NCBI GenBank assembly: GCA_035493955.1
Contig: DATJHI010000004.1
Coordinates: 124,001 to 188,000, forward strand
Origin: NCED01 sp035493955
GTDB taxonomy: Bacteria; Pseudomonadota; Alphaproteobacteria; Caulobacterales; Caulobacteraceae
Reading direction: 5' to 3'
DNA: 64,000 nt
Shown: piece by piece, positions 42,355-50,751 of the stretch
Layout: each line of letters begins with the position of its first letter
Numbering within the stretch: the stretch's first letter is position 1
The notes under the pieces: model-generated
Told to the model about the DNA's origin: nothing
Databases searched by the model: none
What the model saw: the letters and a program-made list of their open reading frames with translations, nothing else
Translations under genes and position numbers: made by a program

Positions 42355-45195
42355 ATGAAGCTTATCGTGGCGCTCTGCGGTGGCGCGAGTCTGCTGGCCA
42401 TGGCCCCGGCCGCCTTCGCCCAACAGGCCCCCGGCGACGGGCCCGTGGCGACCGCATCCACCGATGTCGGCGCGGTGGTGGTGACCGGGTCGCGGATCGT
42501 GCGCAACGGCTACGCGGCTCCCACGCCAGTGACCGTGGCGCCTGTGGCCCAACTTGAGGCCGCGACGCCATCGACCATTCCCGACGCGCTGAACAAGCTC
42601 CCCGTATTCAACGGGTCGACGGCGGCCAACGCAGGCTCGAGCGGCAGCGGCGTCACCGGCAACTTTCTGAATCTGCGCTCTTTCGGGATCAACCGCACCC
42701 TGGTGCTGATGGACGGCAGGCGCGTGGCGCCGAGCAACTTCAATGGGCAGGTCGACGCCAACTCCATTCCTCAGCTTCTGATCCAGCGCGTGGACGTGGT
42801 CACCGGCGGCGCTTCGGCGGTGTACGGCTCGGACGCCGTCACCGGCGTGGTCAACTTCGTCGTCGACACCCACTTCACCGGACTGAAGGGGGTGGTGCAG
42901 GACGGTATTTCCGACCACGGCGACATGCCGTCGTTCAGGGCGGGCCTGGCCGGAGGCGCCAAGGTCTTTGATAACGCTCACATCATCTGGAGTTACGAGC
43001 ACTTCCAGGAGGGCGGTCTTGTCCACGAGCAGCGCACGTACGGCGAAAACCGCGCCAGCTACGTGGGGGCGGGGACGGCGGCCAACCCCTATGTCCTCGT
43101 CAATACGCCGCGGTTGTCGAACAACGCGTTCGGCGGCCTGGTGACCAGCGGCCCCTTCGCGGGGCAGCAGTTCGTGGGCTCGGGCACGCTGGCGCCCTTC
43201 AATCCGGGCGCGCCGACCACCCTCGCCAATATCGCGACCGGCGGCGACGGCGCCTATTACAACGCCGAGCCCCTCTATGCGTCTCAACGGTCGGACCAGG
43301 GCTTCGCCCGTTTCGAATTCGAAGTCGGCGACTTTGCGACGGCCTATATGCAGGCGTCCGGCACGGAGACCCACAGTCACGCCCAGGCGTCCAACAGCAC
43401 GGATACGCTGACGATCTTCAGCGGCAACCCGTTCCTGCCGGCGGCGGCTCAAGCGCAGCTGACGGCGACCAACACGCCCAGCTTCACGATGAACAGGCTG
43501 CCGCGGGACCTCAACCTCGACTCGACGCAGTCGCAGCAGACCGACTCGGGAAGCTTCACGGCCGGCCTCACCGGCAAGATTTTCGACCGGTTCAAGTGGG
43601 ACGCCTACCTGACGCACGGCGAAAGCCGGTTCCGTCAGCACCTGACCAACAACATCAATACGGCGAACTATCTGGCCGCCATCGACGCGGTCAAGGATCC
43701 CGCCACCGGCGCCGCCGTCTGCCGGGTGACCCTAACCAATCCCGGACTTTACCCTGGGTGCGCCCCGCTCGACGTTTTCGGCACGTACAATGAATCGGCG
43801 GCGGCCAAGGATTTCATCTACCAGGACACCCAGTTCCAGGTCCTCAACAAGCTCAACGACTATGCCGTCAGCCTGTCCGGGGATGCGTTCAACAACTGGG
43901 CGGGACCGGTTTCAGTCGCCTTCAACGCCGAGTACCGGGCCCAAAGCCTGGAGGAGACGACCAACGCCAATCCGCTGGCCGTTCCGAGCTTGACCGGCAT
44001 CCAGTTCGGCAAGGCCCCCACCTCGGTCTACGCTTACGCGACGGTGGCCCCGGTCAAGGCGGGGAATAACGTCAAGGAGGCGAGCGCCGAGACGGTCATC
44101 CCCTTGCTCAAGGGCGCCGCCTTCGCCAAGTCCCTCGAAATCAGCGGGGCGGTCCGCTACGCCGACTACAGTTCGAGCGGCGGCGCCACCACCTGGAAGG
44201 TCGGCCTCGACTACCAGCCGGTCGATGAGCTGCGGTTGCGCGCGACGGAATCGCAGGATATCCGCGCCCCGACGCTCTACGACCTCTACGCCGGTCAAAG
44301 CGTCATCGTCCAGAACCTGACCGATCCCCATACGGGCGTCAGCAGGGTCGCCAATATCATCACTCAGGGGAACCCGAATCTGGTCCCGGAGGTCGCCCAT
44401 ACCGTGACCTTCGGCGCGGTCTATTCGCCGTCGTGGGCGCCGCGCTTCCGGATGTCCGTCGACTATTACGAAATCAAGCTGGCGAACGCGATCACCTCGA
44501 TCCAGGGGAATCAACCCGCCACCTTGAACGAGTGCGAGACCTCTGGAGGAAGCTCACCGATCTGCGCCTTGATCGTGCGGCCGCTGCCGTTCAGCGATCA
44601 CTCCGCAGCGAACTTCCCCACGACGGTGCTCACCGAAAACCTCAACATCGCCAATACCTACACGCGGGGGATTGACGTCGAGGCCAGCTACAACACCGAT
44701 CTGGCCGCCATCTGGGCCAGAGCGCCGGGCGCGCTGAATTTCCGGGTCCTCTATAGCTACCAGCCAGTCCTGAAGACGCAGAATTTCCCGAATGCGGTGG
44801 TGACCAACGCGGCGGGCGCGGCCGCCACGACGGGAACGCCAGGGGTCGCGGCCAACCGCGCCACGATCATGGTCGGCTATCAGCTCGGGCCGTTCTCGCT
44901 CGATTGGCAGACCCGCTATTCCGGCAAGCTGAATCGGAGCGGCAACCCGTCCCTGGTTTTCGCCGATCCACCCCTGCCGGCGATCATGACCAGCGACATC
45001 AACGTCGCCTATCGGTTCAAGGTCTCAGGTCACGACCTGAACGCCTTCGTGAACGTGCAGAACCTGTTCAACCAGCCGCCGCGTATCTCGCCGAACCTCA
45101 CCTATGCCGGCATTCCCGGCTTCGGCAATCCGATCGTTCAAGGCGATGACGGCATCGGCCGTTACTTCACCTTCGGCGTTCGCATGAAGTACTAG
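42355..45195 (+). CDS. TonB-dependent receptor, large (oligosaccharide/aromatic type)
   Basis: A 946-residue receptor with a signal peptide (residues 1-22), a TonB box-like TDVGAVVVTGSRI at about 36-48, plug (to about 170, LRSFGINRTLVLMDGRRV and the SAVYGSDAVTGVVNFVVDT core), and a barrel ending in Arg-Met-Lys-Tyr. VVVTGSRI and the long N-terminal linker are typical of Caulobacter and sphingomonad receptors for plant-derived compounds. It lies beside an unpaired response regulator (convergent) and is followed by a terminator. Confidence 0.9.
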   Translation: MKLIVALCGGASLLAMAPAAFAQQAPGDGPVATASTDVGAVVVTGSRIVRNGYAAPTPVTVAPVAQLEAATPSTIPDALNKLPVFNGSTAANAGSSGSGVTGNFLNLRSFGINRTLVLMDGRRVAPSNFNGQVDANSIPQLLIQRVDVVTGGASAVYGSDAVTGVVNFVVDTHFTGLKGVVQDGISDHGDMPSFRAGLAGGAKVFDNAHIIWSYEHFQEGGLVHEQRTYGENRASYVGAGTAANPYVLVNTPRLSNNAFGGLVTSGPFAGQQFVGSGTLAPFNPGAPTTLANIATGGDGAYYNAEPLYASQRSDQGFARFEFEVGDFATAYMQASGTETHSHAQASNSTDTLTIFSGNPFLPAAAQAQLTATNTPSFTMNRLPRDLNLDSTQSQQTDSGSFTAGLTGKIFDRFKWDAYLTHGESRFRQHLTNNINTANYLAAIDAVKDPATGAAVCRVTLTNPGLYPGCAPLDVFGTYNESAAAKDFIYQDTQFQVLNKLNDYAVSLSGDAFNNWAGPVSVAFNAEYRAQSLEETTNANPLAVPSLTGIQFGKAPTSVYAYATVAPVKAGNNVKEASAETVIPLLKGAAFAKSLEISGAVRYADYSSSGGATTWKVGLDYQPVDELRLRATESQDIRAPTLYDLYAGQSVIVQNLTDPHTGVSRVANIITQGNPNLVPEVAHTVTFGAVYSPSWAPRFRMSVDYYEIKLANAITSIQGNQPATLNECETSGGSSPICALIVRPLPFSDHSAANFPTTVLTENLNIANTYTRGIDVEASYNTDLAAIWARAPGALNFRVLYSYQPVLKTQNFPNAVVTNAAGAAATTGTPGVAANRATIMVGYQLGPFSLDWQTRYSGKLNRSGNPSLVFADPPLPAIMTSDINVAYRFKVSGHDLNAFVNVQNLFNQPPRISPNLTYAGIPGFGNPIVQGDDGIGRYFTFGVRMKY

Positions 45196-45206
45196 CTTCG
45201 AAGAAG

Positions 45207-45251
45207 GGCGCGCGGTCTGCCGACTGGCGGCCGTGCGCCTCTGCGGTTTTT
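45207..45251 (+). terminator. Terminator of the TonB receptor gene
   Basis: GGCGCGCGG (45207-45215) pairs with CCGTGCGCC (45231-45239) as a 9-bp stem with one G-U pair and a 15-base loop; a run of five T follows at 45247-45251. It is 11 bp after the receptor stop and faces the convergent regulator gene. Confidence 0.55.
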
Positions 45252-45302
45252 GCACCCCATCGAGCCTGACCCGTCAGGGGAGGGCGGGGCGCCTCAAGGG
45301 CC

Positions 45303-46073
45303 TCACCCGAATTCCACCGCCGAAGCCAGCACGTAGCCTTGACCGCGCACGGTCATGATCAACTCGGAGGCGCGGGCGTCGTCGTCCAGCTTCTGGCGCA
45401 GGCGGCTGATCTGCAGATCGGCGATCCGCTGGTCTGAAACCTCCGCCGAATTCGGGTGGGAGGTCAGGGTGAGGAGTTGTTCGCGAGTCAGGACCTGATT
45501 GGCGTGCAGGACGAAAAACTTGAGCAGGCTGAATTCGCTGCCGGACAAGACCACGATCCTGCCTTTCTCGTCGGTCAGGCGGCGGTTTTCGAAATCCAGC
45601 GTCCAGCCTCGAAAGAAGGCGCGCTTCGGCGGGGACGCTTCGGGCGGCTCCAACGGTACGTAGGCGCGGCGCAGGACGCTGCGGACGCGGGCCACCAGTT
45701 CGCGCGGATCGAACGGCTTGGAGATATAGTCGTCGGCGCCGACCTCCAGCCCGATGACCCGATCGATCGGCTCGGTGCGCGCCGTCAGCATGATGATGGG
45801 GATGTCGCGCCGGCGGCTGGTGCTGCGGCAAAGCGAGAGGCCGTCCTCCCCCGGCAGATTGAGATCCAGCAGGATGAGGTCCACGGCATGGGCGCCGAGC
45901 ACCGCCGTCATCGACGGGCCGTCGGCGGCGGTGAGGATCTGATAGCCCGCCTTGGTGAGCACTTCCGCCACCAGGGTGCGGATATCGACGTCGTCGTCGA
46001 CGATGAGAACGGTCTGCTGGTGCGGCGTCGTCGCCGTCGCCTGGGCGTTGGTGTCCGCCGGAGCGCTCGTCAC
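45303..46073 (-). CDS. OmpR-family response regulator (unpaired)
   Basis: A 256-residue regulator. The receiver has D-D-D in VLIVDDDVDI, the phosphoacceptor Asp in LILLDLNLPGEDG, Thr in IIMLTARTEP and Lys in YISKPFDPREL. The winged helix ends RGQGYVLAS. A 20-residue Ala/Thr-rich N-terminal arm precedes the receiver. The GTG at 46073 is taken as start because AGGGA precedes it; the frame continues further upstream without support. No kinase is next to it; the nearest unpaired kinase is at 55435 on the same strand, 9 kb away. Confidence 0.85.
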   Translation of the reverse strand: MTSAPADTNAQATATTPHQQTVLIVDDDVDIRTLVAEVLTKAGYQILTAADGPSMTAVLGAHAVDLILLDLNLPGEDGLSLCRSTSRRRDIPIIMLTARTEPIDRVIGLEVGADDYISKPFDPRELVARVRSVLRRAYVPLEPPEASPPKRAFFRGWTLDFENRRLTDEKGRIVVLSGSEFSLLKFFVLHANQVLTREQLLTLTSHPNSAEVSDQRIADLQISRLRQKLDDDARASELIMTVRGQGYVLASAVEFG

Positions 46074-46565
46074 AATGTCATCCCTGCACAACCCAATAAA
46101 AAAGGGCGGCCATTCGCCCTGCCAATGGCTGCGCTCTGTTGGACCAGAATACCTCCCGCCGAGACCGGGCGAAAGCCCCGAAACATGTCGTAATATAGCG
46201 AAATATTTCAACTGGGCATGGTGTCGACAGGGAGTGACATCTGAACTTGGCTTTAATAAATATATTTGTGGGGCTGGTCAGTGCGGGCATCTTGTCAATT
46301 ATCGCTGACGGGTATCGGGTATTGGCCCAGCCATTGACGCGTGCCGGCGCACTTTGCAGTGCGCCCCGGCGCCCAACGGGAGGCTTTGAGTTACGAGCGC
46401 GAAGCGAGACCTTTGCGGGACGTCCACCGGCGGTGAACTCGCCACGCAAACATGGCGATATCTCTTGACCGACTCGAGGCCTCGCAAGCCCCTTGACACC
46501 GGGCTTGCCGACCAGAATTTGGCGGCCGGGATCTATCAAGCAATAATCATAGGGAACGACTGAAA
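46074..46565. other. Gene-free stretch before the two-lobed esterase
   Basis: A 492-bp region with no convincing gene. It contains the perfect hairpin GGCGCACT-TTGC-AGTGCGCC (46346-46365), a short AT-rich patch at 46185-46265, and a possible promoter zone for the esterase. The hairpin has no T-run and lies about 200 bp before the esterase start, so it may be a leader structure. Confidence 0.35.
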
Positions 46566-48653
46566 ATGAATGCTTTCGGCAAGACGATCCTAGGCGTTGT
46601 TCCGCCGTCGCGCGGCAGGACGATGGCGCTCGGCGTAGGCCGCGCCGCGGCGACGGCCGCAGTGCTGCTGGCCCTCGCAGGCTTCCAGCCGGGCGTGGCC
46701 CGCGCCGCCGATGCCCCGCTCCTGCGGACCAACCAGGTCTCCGTCGGCGGCGGGATGCACGGGGCGAACCGTCCCTATTCCTATTATGTGGGGTCCAAGG
46801 CCAATCGCCAGGGCTACAACATGGTGGTCTACGCCTTCCACGACAACGGGCAGACGGCCGAGGAGTTCGCCCGGACCTCGGGGTGGATAAAGCTCGCCGA
46901 AGACAACAATTTCGTCGTGGTGTTCCCGGAGGCCGCCAATAAGACCTGGTCGCCGAATGCGAACATGGAAGACGAATATCTGCGGATAATGTTCGATCAC
47001 TCCGGCCGAAACTTCACCACCGGCGAGACTCCTCCGCCCCAAGCCGGCGGCGGACGCGGCGGCGCGGCCCCCGCGGCGGGGCCCGCCCCCGCCAACGACG
47101 AGGGCCCGCGCCCGGCGCCCGCGCGCGGGGTCCCCCAGGTCCGGGCCGGCGCCTGGCAACCTTGGAACTACGTCACCGGCGTGGGCGCCGGCGCGATCGT
47201 CGCCCAACAGTTCGCGATGAGCCACCCGGACTTGGTCGCCGGCGTGGCGACCCTGGACGGCAGGGTCTTCGACTCCAATTACGTCAAGGGGGCCGAACTG
47301 GCCGAAGGGGTCAACGAGAACCAGCGCGGCGAGAAGGCCGCCACGCCCGTGTGGCGGCCTCGCAAGATGGATTTGCCGGTTCCGGCGTGGCTCTTCACCT
47401 CGGGATCGCCCAACCCAGCGGAAGCTCGGCTCGAGGCCTATTGGAAGCGCGCCGATGCGGTCGCTCCGGCGGCCAAGACCCAGAACCTCGGCGGTTTCCA
47501 GACAACGGTCTACACCAGCCCCGCCAACGCGGTGTCGCAGGTCCGCGCCACCGTGGCGCCGGCCGGCGCCAAGTACGATCCGGCCATGACCTCGGCGATC
47601 TGGAACTTCTTCAGCCATGAGGCGCGTTGGAGCGACTCGCCCACCGGCACGCTCGGGACGATGCTGCCCGAGGCCGACGTCAACAAGATGTTCGACGTAC
47701 GCAGTGAGGTCGTCGGCGACCGCACCTACAAATATTACGTCAAGACGCCCTCGACCTACCGCAAGGGCGGTCAGTCGCTGCCTCTGGTCATCTCCCTGCA
47801 CGGGGCGGGCTTCCCCGCATGGATGTACCTGAGCCAGATCAAGATGCACGAGGTCGGGGAGAAGGAAGGCTTCATCACCGCCTATCTAAACGGTCAGCAG
47901 AACCGTTGGGACTTCACCCAGCCGGAGGGCCCGGACGCCAAGGCGATCGAGCAACTGATCAACGAGATGGCGACCAACTACGGCGTCGACCGGTCGCGGG
48001 TCTATCTGCAGGGCTTCTCCTTCGGCAGCGGCATGACCTATGCCGAGGGGATCACCCACCCGAAGCTGTTCGCGGCGGTTTCGCCCAACAGCGGCATCGG
48101 CGACATGACCCCGGCGGTGCTCGCCTGGCCCGCCGCCGACCTGAAGACCAAGGGCGACACCCGTATCCCGATGATGGTCGTCTATGGCGGCGTTGACGGG
48201 GGCGGCAGCACCGACGGCCTGATCCCGGCGGTGGGCGTGATCAGGACCGCTGTCGACTACATGAAGGCCTATAACAAGATCACCACCCCGGACCGGATTG
48301 AGCGCTTCAACAGCCCCAATTCGGCGCCCTACGACCTCCTGGTCCCCGGCGCCCGGACGTCGGTGAGCGGGGTCGATGCGCACTACAAGGGCGGGCGCTT
48401 CAAGCACTACGACTACTTCAGCGCCGACGCCAAGCCTCTGCCCCTGTTCAGCCTGGTGTGGGTCACCGACATGCCCCACGGTACCGATCCTCGGCAGGCG
48501 CAGATGATCTGGGACTACTTCAAGCAATGGCGCCGGAACGCCGACGGGACCGTGACCTACACCGCGGCCCCGGCTGCGGCCGCAACCAAGGCCGTGGCCG
48601 CCAAGACGACCGCGACCAAGACGACTGTGACCAAGACCGTCGCCGCTAAATAG
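46566..48653 (+). CDS. Secreted two-lobed alpha/beta hydrolase (PHB depolymerase/feruloyl esterase-like)
   Basis: A 695-residue protein with a signal peptide ending ARA at about residue 47. The N-lobe (about 60-320) starts with RPYSYYVGSKANRQGYNMVV and has G-V-G-A208-G where a nucleophile elbow GxSxG is expected, so the serine is lost. The C-lobe (about 375-660) is complete: oxyanion LHGAGFPAWM, elbow GFS485FG and a late His638 (DMPHGTD). A Pro/Ala/Gly-rich insert lies at about 155-195. The last 30 residues are a Thr/Lys/Ala tail. The C-lobe is expected to hydrolyse an ester in the periplasm or outside. A strong terminator follows. Confidence 0.75.
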   Translation: MNAFGKTILGVVPPSRGRTMALGVGRAAATAAVLLALAGFQPGVARAADAPLLRTNQVSVGGGMHGANRPYSYYVGSKANRQGYNMVVYAFHDNGQTAEEFARTSGWIKLAEDNNFVVVFPEAANKTWSPNANMEDEYLRIMFDHSGRNFTTGETPPPQAGGGRGGAAPAAGPAPANDEGPRPAPARGVPQVRAGAWQPWNYVTGVGAGAIVAQQFAMSHPDLVAGVATLDGRVFDSNYVKGAELAEGVNENQRGEKAATPVWRPRKMDLPVPAWLFTSGSPNPAEARLEAYWKRADAVAPAAKTQNLGGFQTTVYTSPANAVSQVRATVAPAGAKYDPAMTSAIWNFFSHEARWSDSPTGTLGTMLPEADVNKMFDVRSEVVGDRTYKYYVKTPSTYRKGGQSLPLVISLHGAGFPAWMYLSQIKMHEVGEKEGFITAYLNGQQNRWDFTQPEGPDAKAIEQLINEMATNYGVDRSRVYLQGFSFGSGMTYAEGITHPKLFAAVSPNSGIGDMTPAVLAWPAADLKTKGDTRIPMMVVYGGVDGGGSTDGLIPAVGVIRTAVDYMKAYNKITTPDRIERFNSPNSAPYDLLVPGARTSVSGVDAHYKGGRFKHYDYFSADAKPLPLFSLVWVTDMPHGTDPRQAQMIWDYFKQWRRNADGTVTYTAAPAAAATKAVAAKTTATKTTVTKTVAAK

Positions 48654-48667
48654 ACGGTGGGGTCAGG

Positions 48668-48705
48668 GGCCGCAGCGGCGACGGACGCCGCTGCGGCCTT
48701 TTTTT
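48668..48705 (+). terminator. Rho-independent terminator of the esterase gene
   Basis: A perfect 13-bp stem (GGCCGCAGCGGCG, 48668-48680, with CGCCGCTGCGGCC, 48686-48698) with a 5-base loop is followed by a run of seven T (48699-48705). It starts 15 bp after the stop codon. Confidence 0.92.
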
Positions 48706-48967
48706 GCGCTTAGGCTCGGTCGCCGGACGATCGCGATGTCGAAACGTGCCGGCGGCCGGCGCGGTGTGGCGGGAGGCCGCAGTCCACGACGCGCGGGTTA
48801 GCAGAGAAATCTATTCATCGACGACCGTCCCTGGGGTAAGCCGTGCGGCGGACTGGGGACCAACCCAACCGTAGACCGGAGCCGTCCGCAGAGGCATGGC
48901 CCGGATCTTTTGGATCAGGCGGCGCACGGCAATGGTCGCGCCTGCTTCAGCTTTCCAAGGTGGAACT

Positions 48968-49687
48968 ATGAAGTCGCTTGTCATCGCCGCTATCGCCGTC
49001 TCGGGAATAGGGGGCGTGGCGCCGCCGGCTCATGCCGCGGCCCCGCCGGCCAGGCCAGCCGCCTTTGGTCCTCGCGACATTACCGGGGTCTGGATGCAGA
49101 CTGGGCGGCCGCAGCAGATCACCTATCCCCTCACGCCGGAGTATCAGGCGATCCTTGCGAAGAAGCTGGCGGACATAGCGGCGGGCAAACCGGCCGAGGC
49201 CAACCCTTGCGTGCCAGGCCCCCTGGTGCGGATGATGACCCTGCCGGTCGCCCCCCTGGAAATCGCCCGGGTCAGCGACGACCGGTTCGTCGTCACCAAG
49301 GAAAACCAGTCGATCTATCGAATCTACCTCAACCGGGGGCACAAGTCCCCGGAGGACCTCACCCAGGGTCTGTACGGCGACGCCGTCGGCCACTGGGAAG
49401 GCGACACCCTGGTCGTGGACACCATCGGTCTGGGCGGCAGCACCGAGATCGAGGGCCGCACCCCCCACTCGGACGCCATGCACGTGATCCAGCGTTTCCG
49501 CCGCATCTCGGCCGACACGCTCGAGAACAGGATGACGATCGACGACCCCAAGGCCTTCACCCATCCGGTCGAGGTCACGGCGACCTACACCGCCCATCCC
49601 GATTGGGAATTGGGCGAGTTCTTCTGCACCAATGAGCGGATGGTGGTTGGTCCGGACGGCAACGCCGTCATATTGCCGGCAAATTGA
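48968..49687 (+). CDS. Secreted protein of unknown function, partner of DUF6152 (copy 2)
   Basis: A 239-residue paralogue of the protein at 3003: signal peptide (1-24) and then ITGVWMQTGRPQQITYPLTP, NQSIYRIYLNRGHKSPEDL and DAVGHWEGDTLVVDTIGLGG. The HWEG-TLVVDT block is the shared core. It is shorter by 35 residues than copy 1, with differences mainly before the core. A DUF6152 gene follows after 43 bp, as in copy 1. ATG 48968 starts the signal peptide; an upstream ATG at 48897 is less likely. Function unknown. Confidence 0.7.
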   Translation: MKSLVIAAIAVSGIGGVAPPAHAAAPPARPAAFGPRDITGVWMQTGRPQQITYPLTPEYQAILAKKLADIAAGKPAEANPCVPGPLVRMMTLPVAPLEIARVSDDRFVVTKENQSIYRIYLNRGHKSPEDLTQGLYGDAVGHWEGDTLVVDTIGLGGSTEIEGRTPHSDAMHVIQRFRRISADTLENRMTIDDPKAFTHPVEVTATYTAHPDWELGEFFCTNERMVVGPDGNAVILPAN

Positions 49688-49730
49688 CCAGCCCTGCTGG
49701 TCTTCCTATGTCTTGCTGAGAGGTAGTCCC

Positions 49731-50123
49731 ATGAAGCGCCTGATCCTGGCCCCTGTCGTCCTGGCCGCCGCCGCGCTCTTCGCCGCTTCGGCCCTCGCCC
49801 ATCATTCGGCGGCGATGTTCGACACCAAGACCGTCGTGATCCCGAACGCCGTGGTGAAGGAATTCCAGTGGACCAATCCCCACGCCTGGCTGCAGGTCAT
49901 GGTCCCGACGGCGACGGGAACCGAAGAATGGTCCCTGGAGATGGTCGCCCTCGTCGGCCTGGAGCGGGCGGGCTGGAAACACGGCACCCTAAATCCCGGC
50001 GACAAGGTCAAGGTGCAGATCAATCCGATGCGCGATGGCACCAAGGGCGGTCGCCTGCTCGACATCACCCTGCCGGACGGCCGGGTGTTGAGCGGTCAGG
50101 CCCGGCCGGTGGGAGGCTACTGA
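49731..50123 (+). CDS. Secreted DUF6152 family protein (copy 3)
   Basis: A 130-residue protein with a signal peptide (1-23, ending ALA) and a mature N-terminus HHSAAMFD. It has WTNPHAWLQVMV at the place of the conserved WxNPH motif. It lies 43 bp after the secreted unknown gene, in the same order and spacing as the pair at 3003/3868. Function unknown. AGAGG lies 7-11 bp before ATG 49731. Confidence 0.8.
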   Translation: MKRLILAPVVLAAAALFAASALAHHSAAMFDTKTVVIPNAVVKEFQWTNPHAWLQVMVPTATGTEEWSLEMVALVGLERAGWKHGTLNPGDKVKVQINPMRDGTKGGRLLDITLPDGRVLSGQARPVGGY

Positions 50124-50145
50124 GCCGCGGCCTGGCCGCGGCTGA

Positions 50146-50613
50146 TCAATCCCCCGATTGAGAGGCCGTGCAGCGCATGGCCGCGACCTCAAGCCGGTGC
50201 AGCATGGCGACCAGTGTCGCGATCTCTTCCCGGCTGAAGTCGGCGAAGATGGCGTCTTCCAGCGCCAGGGCCTTGGGCGCCACCTGTTCGTAAAGGGCTC
50301 GTCCCGCGGCGGTGAGCGAGAGCAGGTGCGACCGCTTGTCGTCCGCGTTCGGCGCGCGTTTGACCAGACCCCGTTCGACCAGGGCGATTGCGGCCCGGCT
50401 GACCGTGACCTTATCCATGCGCGTGGCCCCGCACAGCCCGAACTGGCTGATGCTGCCGTGCTCCGCCAGGACCGTGACCAGACGCCATTCGGGGACGTTC
50501 AAACCGAACAGGGAGCGATAGGCGCTCGCGATCACGTCGCTCACCATGTTAGAAGTGATGGACAGGCGATAGGGCACGAAGTCGTCAAGACGCAGGGTCC
50601 GGGTTCTTGTCAT
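50146..50613 (-). CDS. MarR-family regulator of the homogentisate operon (HmgR/HpaR-like)
   Basis: A 155-residue winged-helix regulator: LNVPEWRLVTVLAEHGSISQ then FGLCGATRMDKVTVSRAAIA and LVERGLVKRAPNADDKRSHL, the MarR DNA-binding helix and wing. It is divergent from hppD with 138 bp between starts that contain two palindromes (see 50685 and 50717). MarR regulators next to hpd/hmgA usually repress it and release when an aromatic acid binds. The ligand here is inferred to be a tyrosine-pathway intermediate. Confidence 0.85.
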   Translation of the reverse strand: MTRTRTLRLDDFVPYRLSITSNMVSDVIASAYRSLFGLNVPEWRLVTVLAEHGSISQFGLCGATRMDKVTVSRAAIALVERGLVKRAPNADDKRSHLLSLTAAGRALYEQVAPKALALEDAIFADFSREEIATLVAMLHRLEVAAMRCTASQSGD

Positions 50614-50684
50614 GCCGCCTCGCTCTCGAGCTGCCGGAAGCGGCAAAGAGGCCTGACGCCGACGCTTTCGTCCAGAGGCAAAGA

Positions 50685-50700
50685 GGTATCGATTGACACC
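50685..50700. promoter_or_regulatory. Imperfect inverted repeat, candidate MarR operator 2
   Basis: GGTATCGA-TTGACACC is a 16-bp imperfect palindrome (6 of 8 positions symmetric) sharing the GTATCGAT core with the perfect operator 17 bp further right. It fits a second site for the divergent MarR regulator. Confidence 0.4.
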
Positions 50701-50716
50701 AGTTTGGCCGCGAGAG

Positions 50717-50734
50717 TAGTATCGTTCGATACTA
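50717..50734. promoter_or_regulatory. Perfect 18-bp palindrome, candidate MarR operator 1
   Basis: TAGTATCG-TT-CGATACTA has perfect 8-bp arms around a TT centre. Its place, 18 bp before the hppD ATG and 104 bp from the regulator start, suits repression of hppD-hmgA-fah. MarR dimers typically bind 16-20-bp palindromes. It was read directly from the sequence; binding is inference. Confidence 0.65.
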
Positions 50735-50751
50735 ATTGAAGGGTTCCGAAG

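Noticed and set aside
46247..46468. Small plus-strand frame of 73 codons before the esterase
   Set aside because: No Shine-Dalgarno, no motif, and the third-position bias typical of neighbours is weak.
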